A stretch of DNA of 64,000 nucleotides, from contig OX393580.1 in assembly GCA_947652605.1 (NCBI GenBank), forward strand, positions 18,434,159-18,498,158, written 5' to 3'. Source of the stretch: Elmis aenea. Taxonomy: Eukaryota; Arthropoda; Insecta; Coleoptera; Elmidae. The notes beneath the pieces are model-generated. The model was not told the DNA's origin and ran no database searches. It was given only the letters and a program-made list of their open reading frames with translations. Positions 36,954 through 47,619 of this stretch are shown in pieces (positions within the stretch are counted from its first letter, which is position 1; the number at the start of each line of letters is the position of its first letter). Position numbers and translations under genes: made by a program.

Positions 36954-37796
36954 GTGAGTATTGTTTTTTAACTTTAACTTCTTCATTGTTTCGTGTATTT
37001 TCTTTGATGTTTAATTAAAATGTTATTGTTATTTAGCTTTGATCAATTAGAGTAATTTTTTTGGTGATTTTAGGTAGTTGTGAACATTTCTTTAAGCAGA
37101 TGTATTTTCAGGCCGAGAAAACGCTTCCTGAAATCCCTTGTGATATTTTTATTCAGCATGAAATTTAGCAGCTTCGCCAAATGCAATCCCATTGGCTGCT
37201 CTCGAAGTTGAAGCAGCCTGTATATCGGAACTGCGCGTGCAATTATTGAGATTCTTTAATGAACCCGATAAGGTGGTTTAACGGGAATGTATTTTGTATT
37301 ACCGGTAACAAATCTTCCTAAAGGAAAATATGGGTTGCACAGTCGGCACGCGATACACTCACGCCATTAATTAGAAAGATAAGTTCGCCCTGTCGACTGT
37401 AAACAAATTTTACTGCAGGTAATTCGTATTTAATCCAAACTTGGACATTTTGTATTGTAACGAGTTAATGCGGTTTTCTTCAAGGCCAGGCTGGTGCATG
37501 TTGAATTAAATTGTTGAGGAAAACCTCCGTGATGGAGCTGCCCATGCATTTGGATACATTTCGTTTTGCTGGATTTTGAACCACTTGAAGTCGAGGATCG
37601 TTTTAAATTGACTGGAATTTTTCCTTTCGTGATATAGCAGCGACAATTTGTTAACAGCTGTTGCACGACACAATTCCGGCTATCAATGCTTGTAACTGTG
37701 CTATCAAGCTGAGAGAAAAATTGTATTCACGTCAGAAGTTAATTAAAACTTTTTTGTTTTGAGTAGGATTTTAAGAATTCCCTTAGACATATAGTA

Positions 37797-38888
37797 TAAA
37801 GGGTGGTTCACTTTTTTATAGCAGGACTTTAACAGTCGATACAAAAACTCAGTTTAAAGCGAATATTCCATATCAACATGGGTCCATAAACGCTTCATTT
37901 TAAAGATACTGGGTGTTGAAATTTTCGAAAAAATATCGATAATTTTTAATCGTTTCCCAACCAGTAGATATATTTAAATCAAATTTGGTATACAGCACCA
38001 CTTTACAGGTTACCTCATTCGATGAGATGTCAAGCCCCACAAACAACCAGTGGTGGAGTTGTAGGCGTTCGGTTTCAATAAATTTTATAAAAAAACTAGT
38101 GCGGCTCTCTTCAAATAAAGAACCTGATTTTAGGTAGAACATTTTATTCCAAACAAAAAGTGTCTCTTGACATTTCTTCGTACCTGCCACCGTTTGGCGT
38201 GAAATTTGATTTATTTTACTATTCTCGCGAAAAATTTGCTCGTGTTCGATCTAAAAATATCGCATAAAGCTGAAAGTTGCAGGTTGCAAAGTAAATGCTC
38301 AAAATGTGTATCATTAATTGTTAATTTAGCGGAACTTCTTCCATCATTATTAACATGTTCTGCTATTAAAAACTGCAAAAATCAGCAATTATTTCTTTGT
38401 TTCGAATATTACCGATGTTTTTAGATCGATTTATGAGCAAATTTTTCGCAAACATAGTAAAATAAATCAAATTCCGCGCCAAACAGTGGCAGATACTAGG
38501 AAAAGTCAACAGACACTTTTTGTTTGGAATAAAATACTTCACCCAAAAACAAAATCAAGTTTGATTTTGAACAGGGCCGTAGGTACTAATTTTTTATAAA
38601 ATCAATTGAAACTGAACCCCCACAACTCTGCCACTGGTTGCTTGTGGGGCTTGACATTCTCACCTATTATGGTAACCTGTAAGGTGGTGCTGTATACCAA
38701 ATTTGGTTTAAATATATCTACTGGTTGTGAAACGGTTAAAAATTATCGATATTTTTTTGAAAATTTTAACACTCTATATCTTTAAAATAAAGCGTTTATC
38801 GATCCATGTTGATATGGAATATTCTCTTTGAAATGAGTTATTGTATCGACTGTTAAACTCCTGCTACAAAAAAAGTGGACCAACCTGC
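37797..38888. mobile_element. Snapback element (~1.1 kb)
   Basis: Near-complete inverted repeat: GGGTGGTTCACTTTTTTATAG at the left mirrors CTACAAAAAAAGTGGACCAACC at the right. Arms of about 450 bp (37797-38250 and 38430-38888) share GGTATACAGCACCACCTT-like and GTCAAGCCCCACAA-type segments. The inner arms meet near GCGAAAAATTTGCTC and its inverse. It lies in the intron between the 53-bp exon and exon 39083. Confidence 0.85.
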
Positions 38889-39082
38889 AGAATATTTTTT
38901 AGCAAATTCTCAGCTGAATCAGCGATAGTCTGCGAAAATATTTTATTAAATACTATTTTATCCATTTTTCAGTAACCGAGCCAAAATAGTGATGTGCTGT
39001 CTGCGTGCTTTTATGCCTGTTTATCATTTATATTTGTTTTTCTAAGCTAAAATACATCAACAATGTCTTCTTTTTATTTAAG

Positions 39083-39297
39083 CCATCACATTCCTGTCCG
39101 ATTGACACTTGCTCCGAAGGCGCAACTCCAACGACTTCAGCATGTCCGTTGGTTGGGCAATACCAACACTTTGTTGATAATTTTTAACAACGATATCTTC
39201 CTTCGACAATCGCCTGCCGATGAATCTGAAATCAGGCTCACGTTCACCGGCAAGCCAGATGTCATTTACAACGGTATACCCGATTGGTTGTATCAAG
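39083..39297 (+). CDS. DPP4/10-like protein, exon 4 of 7 visible
   Basis: A 215-bp exon between TTTAAG and GTAAGT. Its first base completes an Asp codon and it ends after one base. It encodes a propeller blade with VRWLGNTNTLLIIFNNDIFL, IRLTFTGKPDVIYNGIPDW and LYQ at the end. The family has W-x-x-x-x-N-x-L-x-(Y/F)-V-x-x-N-(D/N)-I-(Y/F), followed by L-T-x-x-G-x-x-x-x-I-x-N-G-I-(P/S)-D-W-x-Y-E-E-E. In active DPP4 the two Glu after D-W-V-Y-E anchor the substrate amino terminus. Here the junction with the next exon reads D-W-L-Y-Q-E-D, so one Glu is kept and the other is Asp. Confidence 0.94.
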
Positions 39298-39428
39298 GTA
39301 AGTAAAAGAGTCTTCAAAGGGCGCAGCCTGGTGCGCGGTTGCCATTCGTACACCCCAGCCCTGTTCTAAGATTATCAACTATGTTTTGTGTATGTTTGAG
39401 ATTGTTTTTGTGTTTTTTGCGCTTGCAG

Positions 39429-39622
39429 AGGATGTATTGAAAAGACCTGAAGCGCTATGGAGTTCGTTCGATGGTACCCATTTGCTGTATGCTACTTTCA
39501 ATGACAGCAATGTTGGTACCTTGGTGTATCCATGGTTTTCGACAACGCCTGTTTTGACGGCCGGTGGTACTTTATTGCGGGCTCCTGTCTTTCCTCCTAG
39601 CCGATCTGTTAGGTATCCTACT
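39429..39622 (+). CDS. DPP4/10-like protein, exon 5 of 7 visible
   Basis: A 194-bp exon between TTGCAG and GTAAGT; the split GAG codon at its start gives the Glu of the Q-E-D motif. It encodes EALWSSFDGTHLLYATFND and then NVGTLVYPWFSTT, ending in SRSVRYPT. This corresponds to the A-L-W-W-S-P-D-G-x-x-L-A-Y-x-x-F-N-D blade and the following R-Y-P-K segment of S9B enzymes. The insertion TPVLTAGGTLLRAPVFPPS is longer than usual for the family at this point. The intron before it is only 131 bp. Confidence 0.94.
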
Positions 39623-39678
39623 GTAAGTCTTGATTCTACTGTTTAATAGTTCTTCTAAGATTAAAAATTGTTCCACAG

Positions 39679-39782
39679 CCTGGAACTCCAAATCCTCTGG
39701 CCCAGTTATGGGTCCTAGATATTTCCAACTTAACGGATCTTCAACGACACATAATCAATCCTCCGAAGGCGTTATTAGGACA
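39679..39782 (+). CDS. DPP4/10-like protein, exon 6 of 7 visible
   Basis: A 104-bp exon between CCACAG and GTAAGT, phase 0 in and phase 2 out. It encodes PGTPNPLAQLWVLDISNLT and continues to NPPKALLGQ (the last Gln codon is split). P-G-x-x-N-P-x-x-x-L-x-V-(L/V)-(D/N) is a hallmark of the family. The 56-bp intron before it is the shortest in the visible gene. Confidence 0.93.
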
Positions 39783-41038
39783 GTAAGTTATGGATTTTTT
39801 TTTTAATTCTTCGTAGAATAACATTTTTTGTGTATATTTTCATTAAAATATCTTTTTGTATTTCTGGTCTATAATGTATAACCTAATAAATATTTCAGTT
39901 GCATGTAACTTTCATAGTCTTTATCGTATCATTATGTTGTATATTTTTCTAGTAAGTTATCCAAGTGCTAAGTTTTAAGCAGGAACTTGGGAGAAACGTT
40001 TTTTTTTTTGCTTAAGTACAGTTTTTCAAAAATATGATTCGTTATACGTTTTTTTTTTGTTTTTTTGTCGGTCGTTATGACATAAAGTCAGTTGCTTTGC
40101 ACAAAGAAAACAATCACTGCAAAGAAATAAATGTTAAGGGTTTATAAACTCATCCATATCTTTAAAAAAAAAAAATACAATCCCCTTCTGTAAATCGTTA
40201 TGGAGCCGTATGTTAAGATACTCAGGGATGGTTCAGTATAATTTTATAAGCACACCTTCCAGTGGCTTAAACCTAATATATATTTTAGCTGGAACATCGT
40301 AAATTGTACAAGTAGGTACGCTACTTCATCTGTTTAATTAACATATAAATTTTATGGCCATTGTATTAGCTACAATAAAATAGATAGGTACACAACACAT
40401 GAAACGTAATTTTTGAGTTTTATCACTATAGTGCAAGAGGCATAATACATTTTGATATACCAACCATGACAATATAAGCGCTATATTTAATTATATTAGC
40501 AATATGGTACAATAACGTTACACAAATTAAATATTGGCTTTAACCCTTTCACTGTCAAACCCGTAAATATACGTTGCGCAATAACATGTTGCTATTGTCA
40601 AACTTGTAAATATACGTTATTCAGGGTCTCAGAGTTAAAAATTCTGGTGAATGCGCCGGGTTAAAAATCATGCTAATTGAGCCGTTCATAGACCAAACCG
40701 ATTTAACTCCATAAACCAAAATCAGAGAACATTAATAAAATAGTATACATTCTTTTGAAAAATTCTTTTAAAATTTAAATGCAAATTGACATTGAAGAAT
40801 GTATGTATTATTATGGTTTTAGGTTTTTTCTAACGATATATAAAATCCATAAAATAATAAACTCCTGGAATAATTGTTATTATTGTTATATTTTTCGCAT
40901 AGCGAAGGGAGTTAATCGATTTGGCAACTGAAAATCAAAATAAAATAATTAATTCCATTAAATTAAAGTTAAAAAAAGTTTTATTACAGAAATAATGTAT
41001 AACTGTTCTGTTACTATTAATTACAATTATTATTATTG

Positions 41039-41462
41039 TTATTGGTCATAAATAACATCTTCATCGTCACACGTCCTCAAAGACCCGTCATGAGGATTAG
41101 TTTTTAAGTTTCTATAATAAGGATGTTTAACAGGAAGAATGAATTTTAAGAGGTCCATCATATCCCTCCTCTTTTCTTTTGTTACAGTCCTGCGTGTAGG
41201 ATATAATAAAGGCTGGTCCACATTGTTTAGTACTACAGCTCTTTTAGATATTTCGGGCCCATTTGGCAGAATTACGGTTTCTTTTCCGTCCAGTCAAAGT
41301 ATTTGTTGTAATATTTTTACAGTTGAAATCAGATGAATCCGAAGAAATACGTAAACCTTTTCTTGATCCGGTCTTTTTAACAATAAATTCTATTGAAGAA
41401 CAATCTGATTCGTCATTTTCCACATCGAAACAGTTATTACTAATCTCAGCCATCCTATGCAA
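41039..41462 (-). pseudogene. Transposon-like ORF debris, family uncertain
   Basis: Two minus-strand frames lie end to end with a frameshift between them. 41462-41244 is acidic and serine-rich (ENDESDCSSIEFIVKK). 41221-41039 reads RRTVTKEKRRDMMDLLKFIL and then PVKHPYYRNLK. The basic K-K-x-D-(L/M)-x-x-L and H-x-(F/Y)-Y pattern resembles the end of transposon-encoded proteins common in insects. With the TTAACCCTTT end at 40540 a piggyBac-like source is possible but not proven. Confidence 0.3.
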
Positions 41463-41909
41463 CAGTATAAATTGTATTTAAAACAAAACTAACACAAAAA
41501 CTAAATACATTTTTCAAATAACCACGATAGACTTACTTCTGCGCAATTCAAACTGTAACTGATAAATGCAATCTGCAATGTTGCAAGATGTAAATAGTTT
41601 GAATTACATTATTGCAACGATTTGCTTTAGCTTTCGAGTATGGAGTTAACAAGATTGGCTTTTGAAATAAACTATTTATTATTCAAAGGCCAAAAAACCT
41701 TTGTCATTTAGTGGTGCTAAACTTAATTTTAAAGGAAATTTATTTTAAAGATAAAAACGTAAGCATCAATCAAGTGCTTTGGCACTAAAATCAATAGAAA
41801 TTTGGCTAATGAGCGGCTTGATTGTAAGACAAATTATTTATTATCTTTGTTATTAGGGGAGTAACAAAAAAGTTTTTTTCACAGAAGTTGTTGGAATTTA
41901 TTAGCTATT

Positions 41910-42684
41910 CAGGGTGTCCCAATTATACACCGCCAAAAAGTAGGTGCATATTCCCAAGTGAAAATGATGACCATTTGTCAAATATTTTGTTATCCGAAAA
42001 TGCTTCCTTTCAAAGATAGAGACCTCCAAAGTTGCAACAACAAAAATTCAAAAAATCGATTACGTCCTAGCCGTTTAAGCTAGAGCTATCAAACTTGGCC
42101 GAAATGTGTAGGTGTTTCCCATTGACTTTGTGGGATAATTAGAAGAAAAACACGTAATTGGAAGTATGATTTATAGTCAGGTCATCCGCTTACCAGGCGA
42201 ACAAGCTTTTAGTCAAGCATGACATTAGCCAACTAAGTTTAGTAAAACAAATATTTGTCGATGCATCTTTAGCGCTAATTTTCTCGAACACGGCTACGTT
42301 TACAGCAAAAACAAAACGGGACGATTTTTTTTCTCCTAAGTCGTACTTTCTTATGGACGAATGACATTTTCAATTTTATTCCAGAGAAAAAAATTCTGAA
42401 GATGGTAAACGGATGACCTGACTATAAATCATACTTCCAATTACGTGTTTTTTTTTCTAATTATCCCACAAAGTCAATGGGAGACACCTAAACATTTCGA
42501 CCGTTTGATAGCTCTAGCTTAAACGGCTAGAACGTAATCGATTTTTTTATTTTTTTTTCTTGCAACTTTGTAGGTCTCTAACTTTGAAAGGAAGCAATTT
42601 CGGATAACAAAATATTTGTCAAATGGTCATCATTTTCACTCAGCAATATGCATCTACTTTTTGGCGGTGTATAATTGGGAATTG
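41910..42684. mobile_element. Mariner-like snapback element
   Basis: CAGGGTGTCCCAATTATACA at 41910 mirrors TGTATAATTGGGAATTGTA at the right end. Arms of about 230-250 bp share CGCCAAAAAGTAG, CATTTTCACT and GACGTAATCGATTTTT-type segments. A second shorter inverted pair (AATCATACTTCCAATTACGTG) occurs inside. Non-coding. Confidence 0.8.
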
Positions 42685-44351
42685 TATAACCTACAGTTAT
42701 TTTTAAATGCACAGAGAATTTAGTTTTCGAGAATCAATATGCAACTTTACTATTTCAAATAGAACACCCTCTACCCTGTATTGATATTTTCACGTTTTCT
42801 TGTAGATACATTATTTGCTGATGAAAAAACATTTAGTTTGTCCCATGTCTAAAGTTAATATTTCTCGGGACATAATAAACAGTTCGCATAGGATGTTCGT
42901 TTTGTAAATAAATGCACATCTCGAGAGAAGGCAACATAGTGCGTGTAATTATAGAAACATGAAAATAAATTTAAAAGAATGTGGTTCCGCTGGGAAACCA
43001 ACCAAAAATCCAAAACAAATCAATGAAGAATAAAAACTACCTTTTTTTACACAGTTTCTATGGCAAAGAATGTAGCATCTCAACATGTCAAATTTTTCAT
43101 AAGTTGTAAATCTGCCCATAATTATAATAATGATAACAAATTTGTTACAACGACTAAAGAATTACAAAACAGTACTATAAAATGGATTATTGCTTCTCTA
43201 ATACTAAAGAATAATTCGTCTAATTTAAGCAAACCTCTATCTCTTAAAATAAGCGAGATCCATACTGAAAATGTTATTTGGGGGGGGGGGCACCCTGTAT
43301 ATAAATTTATATCACAAATATCGTCGTTAAGTGTTGGAAACCTAAGCATGTATTATTGGCTGCCCAGATATAAACTATTTAAAAAATTACATAATTAATT
43401 ACAAAAAAAATTAAAAGTTTATACGGTCAAAGACAAAACAGAAGATAATTGAGAAAAAGTTATCGTTGGGTTTTCAAAGCCACCGTGGTTTGTAGAAAAG
43501 TTTTATGCAATTAATTTTATGAAGATTTAACAAACGTATAATTAAATTATGTAACTCGTGGTTTCCAACAGTTTTTGAGAAAGAAAACTTTTTTGTTACT
43601 ACCCTAATACCTAATAATAGAGATAATTAATAATTTGACTTACAATTAGCTTAATTTTTGACCTGACGCATCCACCAGAACAATAACTCTAGAAATATTA
43701 ACTTTAGACAAAAACAGGCTTTATGGTTTTTAAAGGCTATTGATTTATCTACAAGAAAACGTAAAAATATACAAAGTGTTCCTTTTGAAATAGTAAAGTT
43801 GCATATTGATTCTCGAAAACTAAATACTTTGTGCATTTAAAAATAATGTAGGTTGTAAAGCTAATGAATTCCAACAACTTTTGTGGAAAAAACTTTTTTG
43901 AACTCCCTTTATAACAGAGATAATAAATAATTTGTCTTACAATTAGCTCAATTTTTAACCCGACACATCCACCAGAATTTTTCTTTTAAAAACAAAAAAC
44001 CCCGAAACAGACGGCCTGTGCATATAAAAATTACGCGACAGGGAAAAAGTTTTAGACTTCCGATACACGTTATTTATAGGCTAAATAATTGTGATTAGCC
44101 ATCAAATCATTAAAATTGAGAGTTATTCTTTGCCCTTTTCTCAATTAAAATTTGAATTTTACTACTGATGCAGCAACTTGAAGCTTTAAAACGGTTTTGG
44201 TTTTAAAAAGTGTTCTCATTCTTCTTTCAATTAATTGCCTCTCCATTAGCTTCTTGGAAGTTTTCGCAAAAATAACAAACGCGAAAGTTTATTTTGAGCT
44301 TACTTTATTAATTTTCTTAACTTCCTATAGTTTGTTTTTCTTCTGTCTCAG

Positions 44352-44481
44352 GGATTACTACTTGACGTCTGCTGGTTGGATTGGACAGGGTAACACTCAA
44401 GTGTCTGCGGTCTGGATGAACCGCGCCCAAAACCTTAGCATCGTGTCAGCGTGCCTGGCTCCGAACTGGACATGTATTGAG
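44352..44481 (+). CDS. DPP4/10-like protein, exon 7 of 7 visible
   Basis: A 130-bp exon between TGTCTCAG and GTAAGT, completing the split Gln codon. It encodes DYYLTSAGWIGQGNTQVSAV, WMNRAQNLSIVSACLAP and NWTCIE, ending in phase 0. H/D-Y-Y-L-x-x-x-x-W followed by V-x-W-x-N-R-x-Q-N-x-S and a conserved Cys is typical of S9B propellers. The remaining propeller and the whole alpha/beta-hydrolase domain are not in the window; the next exon lies beyond 64 kb, past the Maverick element. Confidence 0.94.
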
Positions 44482-44792
44482 GTAAGTTTTTATTTTATTC
44501 TCAACTTTTTTCGCATTACAAGATTCACGGCGTCGGGAGCTTCATTTTCCAGGGTAGATCCTGCCCTGTGTATAACACTTAAACTATCGTTTAGCACTGT
44601 TTTCTAGCTTTTATAGAAGAAATTTTGGTTAACTATTTAGCTCAATTTGTCTTACTAATCTCTATCAATAGTTTCAAGCATGGAAAACTTATTTTGATTG
44701 GTTTTTCCACTGTTCAAATTAGATCGTTTATCGATTGCTACATAAATAATATCAAAAATATATCTTATGCAAATTAGGTTTAAGATCCTGAG

Positions 44793-45030
44793 TAGTGTGT
44801 ATTTGTCTTTTCAGAAACAGTTTAGGCGTCATTTTCAAGAACCGAGGTCTGATTTAGGCGTAATTTTTCAAGAACAGCGATGAGAGTTAGGCGTCGTGAC
44901 GTAGTAGTTTGTGTGTAGTGGGAAGTGTGGGTCGTGCGTGTGGTGCGGGGGTGATGTGCGGGCTTGGCTGCGCGATGTGGGGCTGGTCGGGGCGTGCGTG
45001 TGGGGCGGGGGCGGGGTGCGGGTCTCGGAT
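44793..45030. other. Candidate left terminal region of the Maverick element, with G-rich tract
   Basis: Sequence character changes near 44793, starting AGTGTGTATTTG. Polinton/Maverick ends typically begin with AG. Short repeats of TTAGGCGT and TTTTCAAGAAC follow (44820-44900), then a strongly G-skewed tract. 44978-45022 has six runs of three to five G (GGGG, GGGG, GGGG, GGGGG, GGGG, GGG) and could form a G-quadruplex. The partner terminus lies beyond the window, so the exact boundary cannot be fixed. Confidence 0.4.
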
Positions 45031-45076
45031 TAAAACGAAAATTTATGAAATTGCTTTGAAATTATAGCAAATTAAT

Positions 45077-45373
45077 ATAGTATACGTATGCAATGGCAAT
45101 CGTGAAATTGTTAGTATTACAAAGAGAAATATTACAATAATTTATTTCGCCGGTCTACTTCTACTATACGTGGGCTAATATTAGAGTCTAGAGTGTTTCA
45201 AAACGGGTATAAATGTCGACTCCAGTCGACATTGATGTATGTTTTGAATCACGCCTTTGAACTGTAATATTAGCCGACGTCTATTAGAAGTAGACAGTTG
45301 AAGTAAATTATTGTAATATGGTTCTTTGTAAAACTAACAATTTAACGATTGCCATTTCATGCGCGAACTATAT
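45077..45373. repeat. Imperfect palindrome near the left end of the Maverick element
   Basis: Two arms of ~140 bp are inverted copies centred on GTCGACTCCAGTCGAC (45215-45230). Outer sequences are TATGCAATGGCAATCG and CGATTGCCATTTCATG; inner ones include GTCTACTTCTA and TAGAAGTAGAC. It could be a small inserted snapback element or a structural element of the viral genome end. Confidence 0.75.
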
Positions 45374-45547
45374 TTTGAAAGAGCTAAAAATTCAAAAATG
45401 TTTTATTTAGAAAAAAGATTATACAAAAAATGTTATTAATACATTTATAAAACTTATAAACTAAGTGCATGCTATAAAACGTATAAAATTAAAGTTCATG
45501 TATCCAGTCGTTGTTGTTGAGCGTAGGCGGCGGCGGTGAACGTCGTA

Positions 45548-45805
45548 ATGATGATGAAGGTTGAACAGTTTTTGGAAGCGTACGGAGATTTAATTTTAGA
45601 ACGGCACAAAGTTGTATTTCTTCGATTTTTGGAACGGTATGCTGATGGCGGCGGCGGCGGTTTACATGGTGAAAATTGTCCGTGGAGATTGCCGAATGCG
45701 GAGGAAGGTCCTGACACGTGTCCCTGCGATTTTCGGCGTATAGCTGAAGAAGAAGTAAAAAAATTAATATGTTTTTATTTAAGAATGTTTAAATGCAGAC
45801 GTTAA
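45548..45805 (+). CDS. Small unknown Maverick protein (85 aa)
   Basis: The ATG at 45548 opens an 85-codon frame (an upstream in-frame GTG at 45536 is not needed). The protein has an amphipathic N-terminus (KVEQFLEAYGDLILERHKVV), a run of five glycines, a C-x-W segment, C-P-C and a lysine/arginine-rich end. No domain recognised. Its TAA stop overlaps an AATAAA signal (45804-45809), supporting a real transcript end. It converges with the minus-strand gene at 46406-45906. CpG-rich composition matches the rest of the element, not the host intron. Confidence 0.5.
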   Translation: MMMKVEQFLEAYGDLILERHKVVFLRFLERYADGGGGGLHGENCPWRLPNAEEGPDTCPCDFRRIAEEEVKKLICFYLRMFKCRR

Positions 45806-45905
45806 TAAATTGTACTTTGTAAAAATTAAATAAAACAGATTTAAAATGTGCAGCACTGTGTAATATATGAAATAATAAAATGTATGTAAAACTTACTTTG
45901 TTGTT

Positions 45906-46406
45906 TTAATCGAATAATAAGGACTCCATCCCCATCACATCTTGTTGAGATACGAGATCTGCTGTTTCTACGTATAGTTTTAATCTTGCGTCTTCTTCAT
46001 CGTCGGCGGCGTTGCTTGTAGAAGGAATTGGAGAATTTGCCGCGAGCCATGCATTGTTGTGTGCAATCTCTGATTTCGGCATAAGCTCCAGCGCACTGGC
46101 GCCGCGCTTGCGGTCATTATTGGCGAGTCCATAATTACCACTACCCAATTCAGCAATTTGTTTTTCGTTTAATGCGTTGTACCTTTCGGGCAGATAGAGT
46201 TTGTGCGTTTTGTCGAGTTCTACCATAAGCCTGTCGCCGAATTTTGTTGAATGCTTCTGTATGCCCGTTATATTATAAGCGAAACGTTTGGTCATTGTAG
46301 AAAGGTTCAGCCACGTATTTGACGAACATAAATCGAATGCATCTATTAAATTCTTGAGGCCTTTTTTATTGATGCTTGTTTGTTTGACGCGTTTCTTGGA
46401 CTCCAT
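45906..46406 (-). CDS. Unknown Maverick protein, possible OB-fold DNA-binding type (166 aa)
   Basis: A 166-codon minus-strand frame with ATG at 46406. The N-terminus is basic (KKRVKQTSINKKG). The middle reads AYNITGIQKHSTKFGDRLMV, then VELDKTHKLYLPERYN and LGSGNYGL. A strand-rich I-x-x-x-x-x-x-(T/S)-K-(F/Y)-G-x-x-(I/L)-x-V-x-L followed by L-P-x-R pattern recurs in small insect and viral proteins and could be an OB-like single-strand DNA-binding fold; this is an inference from pattern only. The C-terminus is acidic and disordered, as in many single-strand binding proteins. It lies with two other minus-strand frames upstream of the polymerase. Confidence 0.6.
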   Translation of the reverse strand: MESKKRVKQTSINKKGLKNLIDAFDLCSSNTWLNLSTMTKRFAYNITGIQKHSTKFGDRLMVELDKTHKLYLPERYNALNEKQIAELGSGNYGLANNDRKRGASALELMPKSEIAHNNAWLAANSPIPSTSNAADDEEDARLKLYVETADLVSQQDVMGMESLLFD

Positions 46407-46514
46407 TTCGAAGCTTTAATTCACTAAACGCGAACTGATGAACTGAACTTAAATTCGCTCCGTTAAATATGATTTTTAGTTCCCCGCCCTACTCTAAAGA
46501 AATTTCTGACGTCG

Positions 46515-46739
46515 TCAGATGCTGTAAAATAATTGTAACGTTGAAATGTACCCACCGCCCGCCTCACACCCCGGCGGATCCATGAACATCGCGTGTTGAT
46601 AAGAGGGTCCTATTTGAAAGTCCATCAACCCGGAAAGAATAGATGCTATATTTCCGAATAAAATTGGGACGAAATAGTTTAAATTTAAGTGTAATATTTC
46701 GAGTAAAATATGCTTACAATAATTTGAATTTGACTGCAT
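46515..46739 (-). CDS. Small unknown frame (74 aa)
   Basis: An ATG-started minus-strand frame between the two larger minus-strand genes. It has a hydrophobic segment (LNYFVPILFGNIASILSGLM) that could span a membrane, followed by a Cys-Gly-rich end. No family was recognised. Position and strand fit a minus-strand gene series but coding is not certain. Confidence 0.3.
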   Translation of the reverse strand: MQSNSNYCKHILLEILHLNLNYFVPILFGNIASILSGLMDFQIGPSYQHAMFMDPPGCEAGGGYISTLQLFYSI

Positions 46740-46788
46740 GAATTTAATTTATAATGCAGAACAAATTTGCTGTATATGAAATATGCTT

Positions 46789-47478
46789 TTATAAATGTTT
46801 CAATAGGGCAAGATAACATATTAATTTTAAAGAATACGGGTTAGTTTTAAAAGAATACCCCTTAATTCTATCTAAATATTTTTGTTTGCGTTGATGAGTT
46901 CCAAAATGTTCGAGTATACATTTTGTTGATGGTGTGCTTATAAAACGGAATTTTTCAAATTCTAAATCAAGAAAAATTGCATTTTTACAAATATCCAAGT
47001 CAAAGGTGTTTATAATTTTTAGCGCGTACACTTCTTGATTGAATATGTTATCCCTAGGAAAACAAATAACTTGAATTTTAATGCCTGAAATAACTCTTTT
47101 ATATATAGTAAAAGTGTGTTTTGGAACGTCGAGGTAAGAAACGGGTCCTTTTAAACGCAATGATTCTAAAATGCCAGAATTATAAGTTTTCCCTATGTCG
47201 TAAAAGAGTTCGCGCTTTAATTTTAATCGCCGCCTTATTTTAGATTTAATAACTCGACAATTTAAATAAATGTCTACATCGTTAAAGGCGTTGGTTTTTT
47301 TTAGCAAAAAAGTGGGAAACCCTCCCGCGATGCAGTCAAATTCAAATTTCCGAGTCAAGTCGCGTACAAAAGCAAAAATTTCTCCGTATTGACGGAACTT
47401 TTGCACGTCGGTGAATATTTCGCTTATGAAATAGGTATATTTTAATATATTTAAAAACTCATCCATAGTGACATCCAT
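46789..47478 (-). CDS. Nucleotidyltransferase-fold protein (229 aa)
   Basis: A 229-codon intact frame with ATG at 47478. Residues ~50-74 contain DCIAGGFPTFLLKKTNAF followed by NDVDIYL. This fits the Pol-beta-superfamily nucleotidyltransferase signature hG(G/S)-x9-13-DhD (GG, thirteen residues, then D-V-D). A later strand (GIKIQVICFP) is where a third acidic residue usually sits, but here it is Gln, so the metal site may be incomplete. NTFDLDICKNAIFLD resembles the F-D-(L/F)-D-I-x-(K/R) element of viral and phage members. The substrate is unknown; possibilities are nucleotide transfer to RNA or protein, or a degenerate binding role. It is not a standard Polinton core gene and could act in host interaction. 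Confidence 0.6.
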   Translation of the reverse strand: MDVTMDEFLNILKYTYFISEIFTDVQKFRQYGEIFAFVRDLTRKFEFDCIAGGFPTFLLKKTNAFNDVDIYLNCRVIKSKIRRRLKLKRELFYDIGKTYNSGILESLRLKGPVSYLDVPKHTFTIYKRVISGIKIQVICFPRDNIFNQEVYALKIINTFDLDICKNAIFLDLEFEKFRFISTPSTKCILEHFGTHQRKQKYLDRIKGYSFKTNPYSLKLICYLALLKHL

Positions 47479-47619
47479 TTTTTGTTAGAACCTTTTCTTA
47501 AAAACAAAATAACATTAAAAGATTACAGGAAATAATTTAAAAAATCAGTTATTTTACCTTTCTCCAAAATGTTGACAGCAAAGATTATACACACACATAC
47601 AATATAATGTTTTCGTTGC

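Larger units (their letters stand above)
39783..44351. other. Host intron with transposon debris
   Basis: The 4.57-kb intron between exons 6 and 7. It holds a possible piggyBac-like end (TTAA 40540-40543 followed by CCCTTTCACTGTC), a repeated CGTAAATATACGTT segment at 40565-40620, transposon ORF debris at 41039-41462 and a snapback element at 41910-42684. A run of ten G followed by CACCCTGTATATA occurs at about 43280. No further exon is seen. Confidence 0.6.

Noticed and set aside
40544..41470. Complete piggyBac element
   Set aside because: Only one TTAACCCTTT-type end was found and the ORF debris does not show a recognisable piggyBac core.
43060..43398. 112-codon plus-strand frame
   Set aside because: No domain and no splice context; overlaps a poly-G and transposon-end motif in the host intron.
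44197..44607. A single 136-codon protein
   Set aside because: Only 44352-44481 is conserved and bounded by splice sites; the rest is intron read-through.
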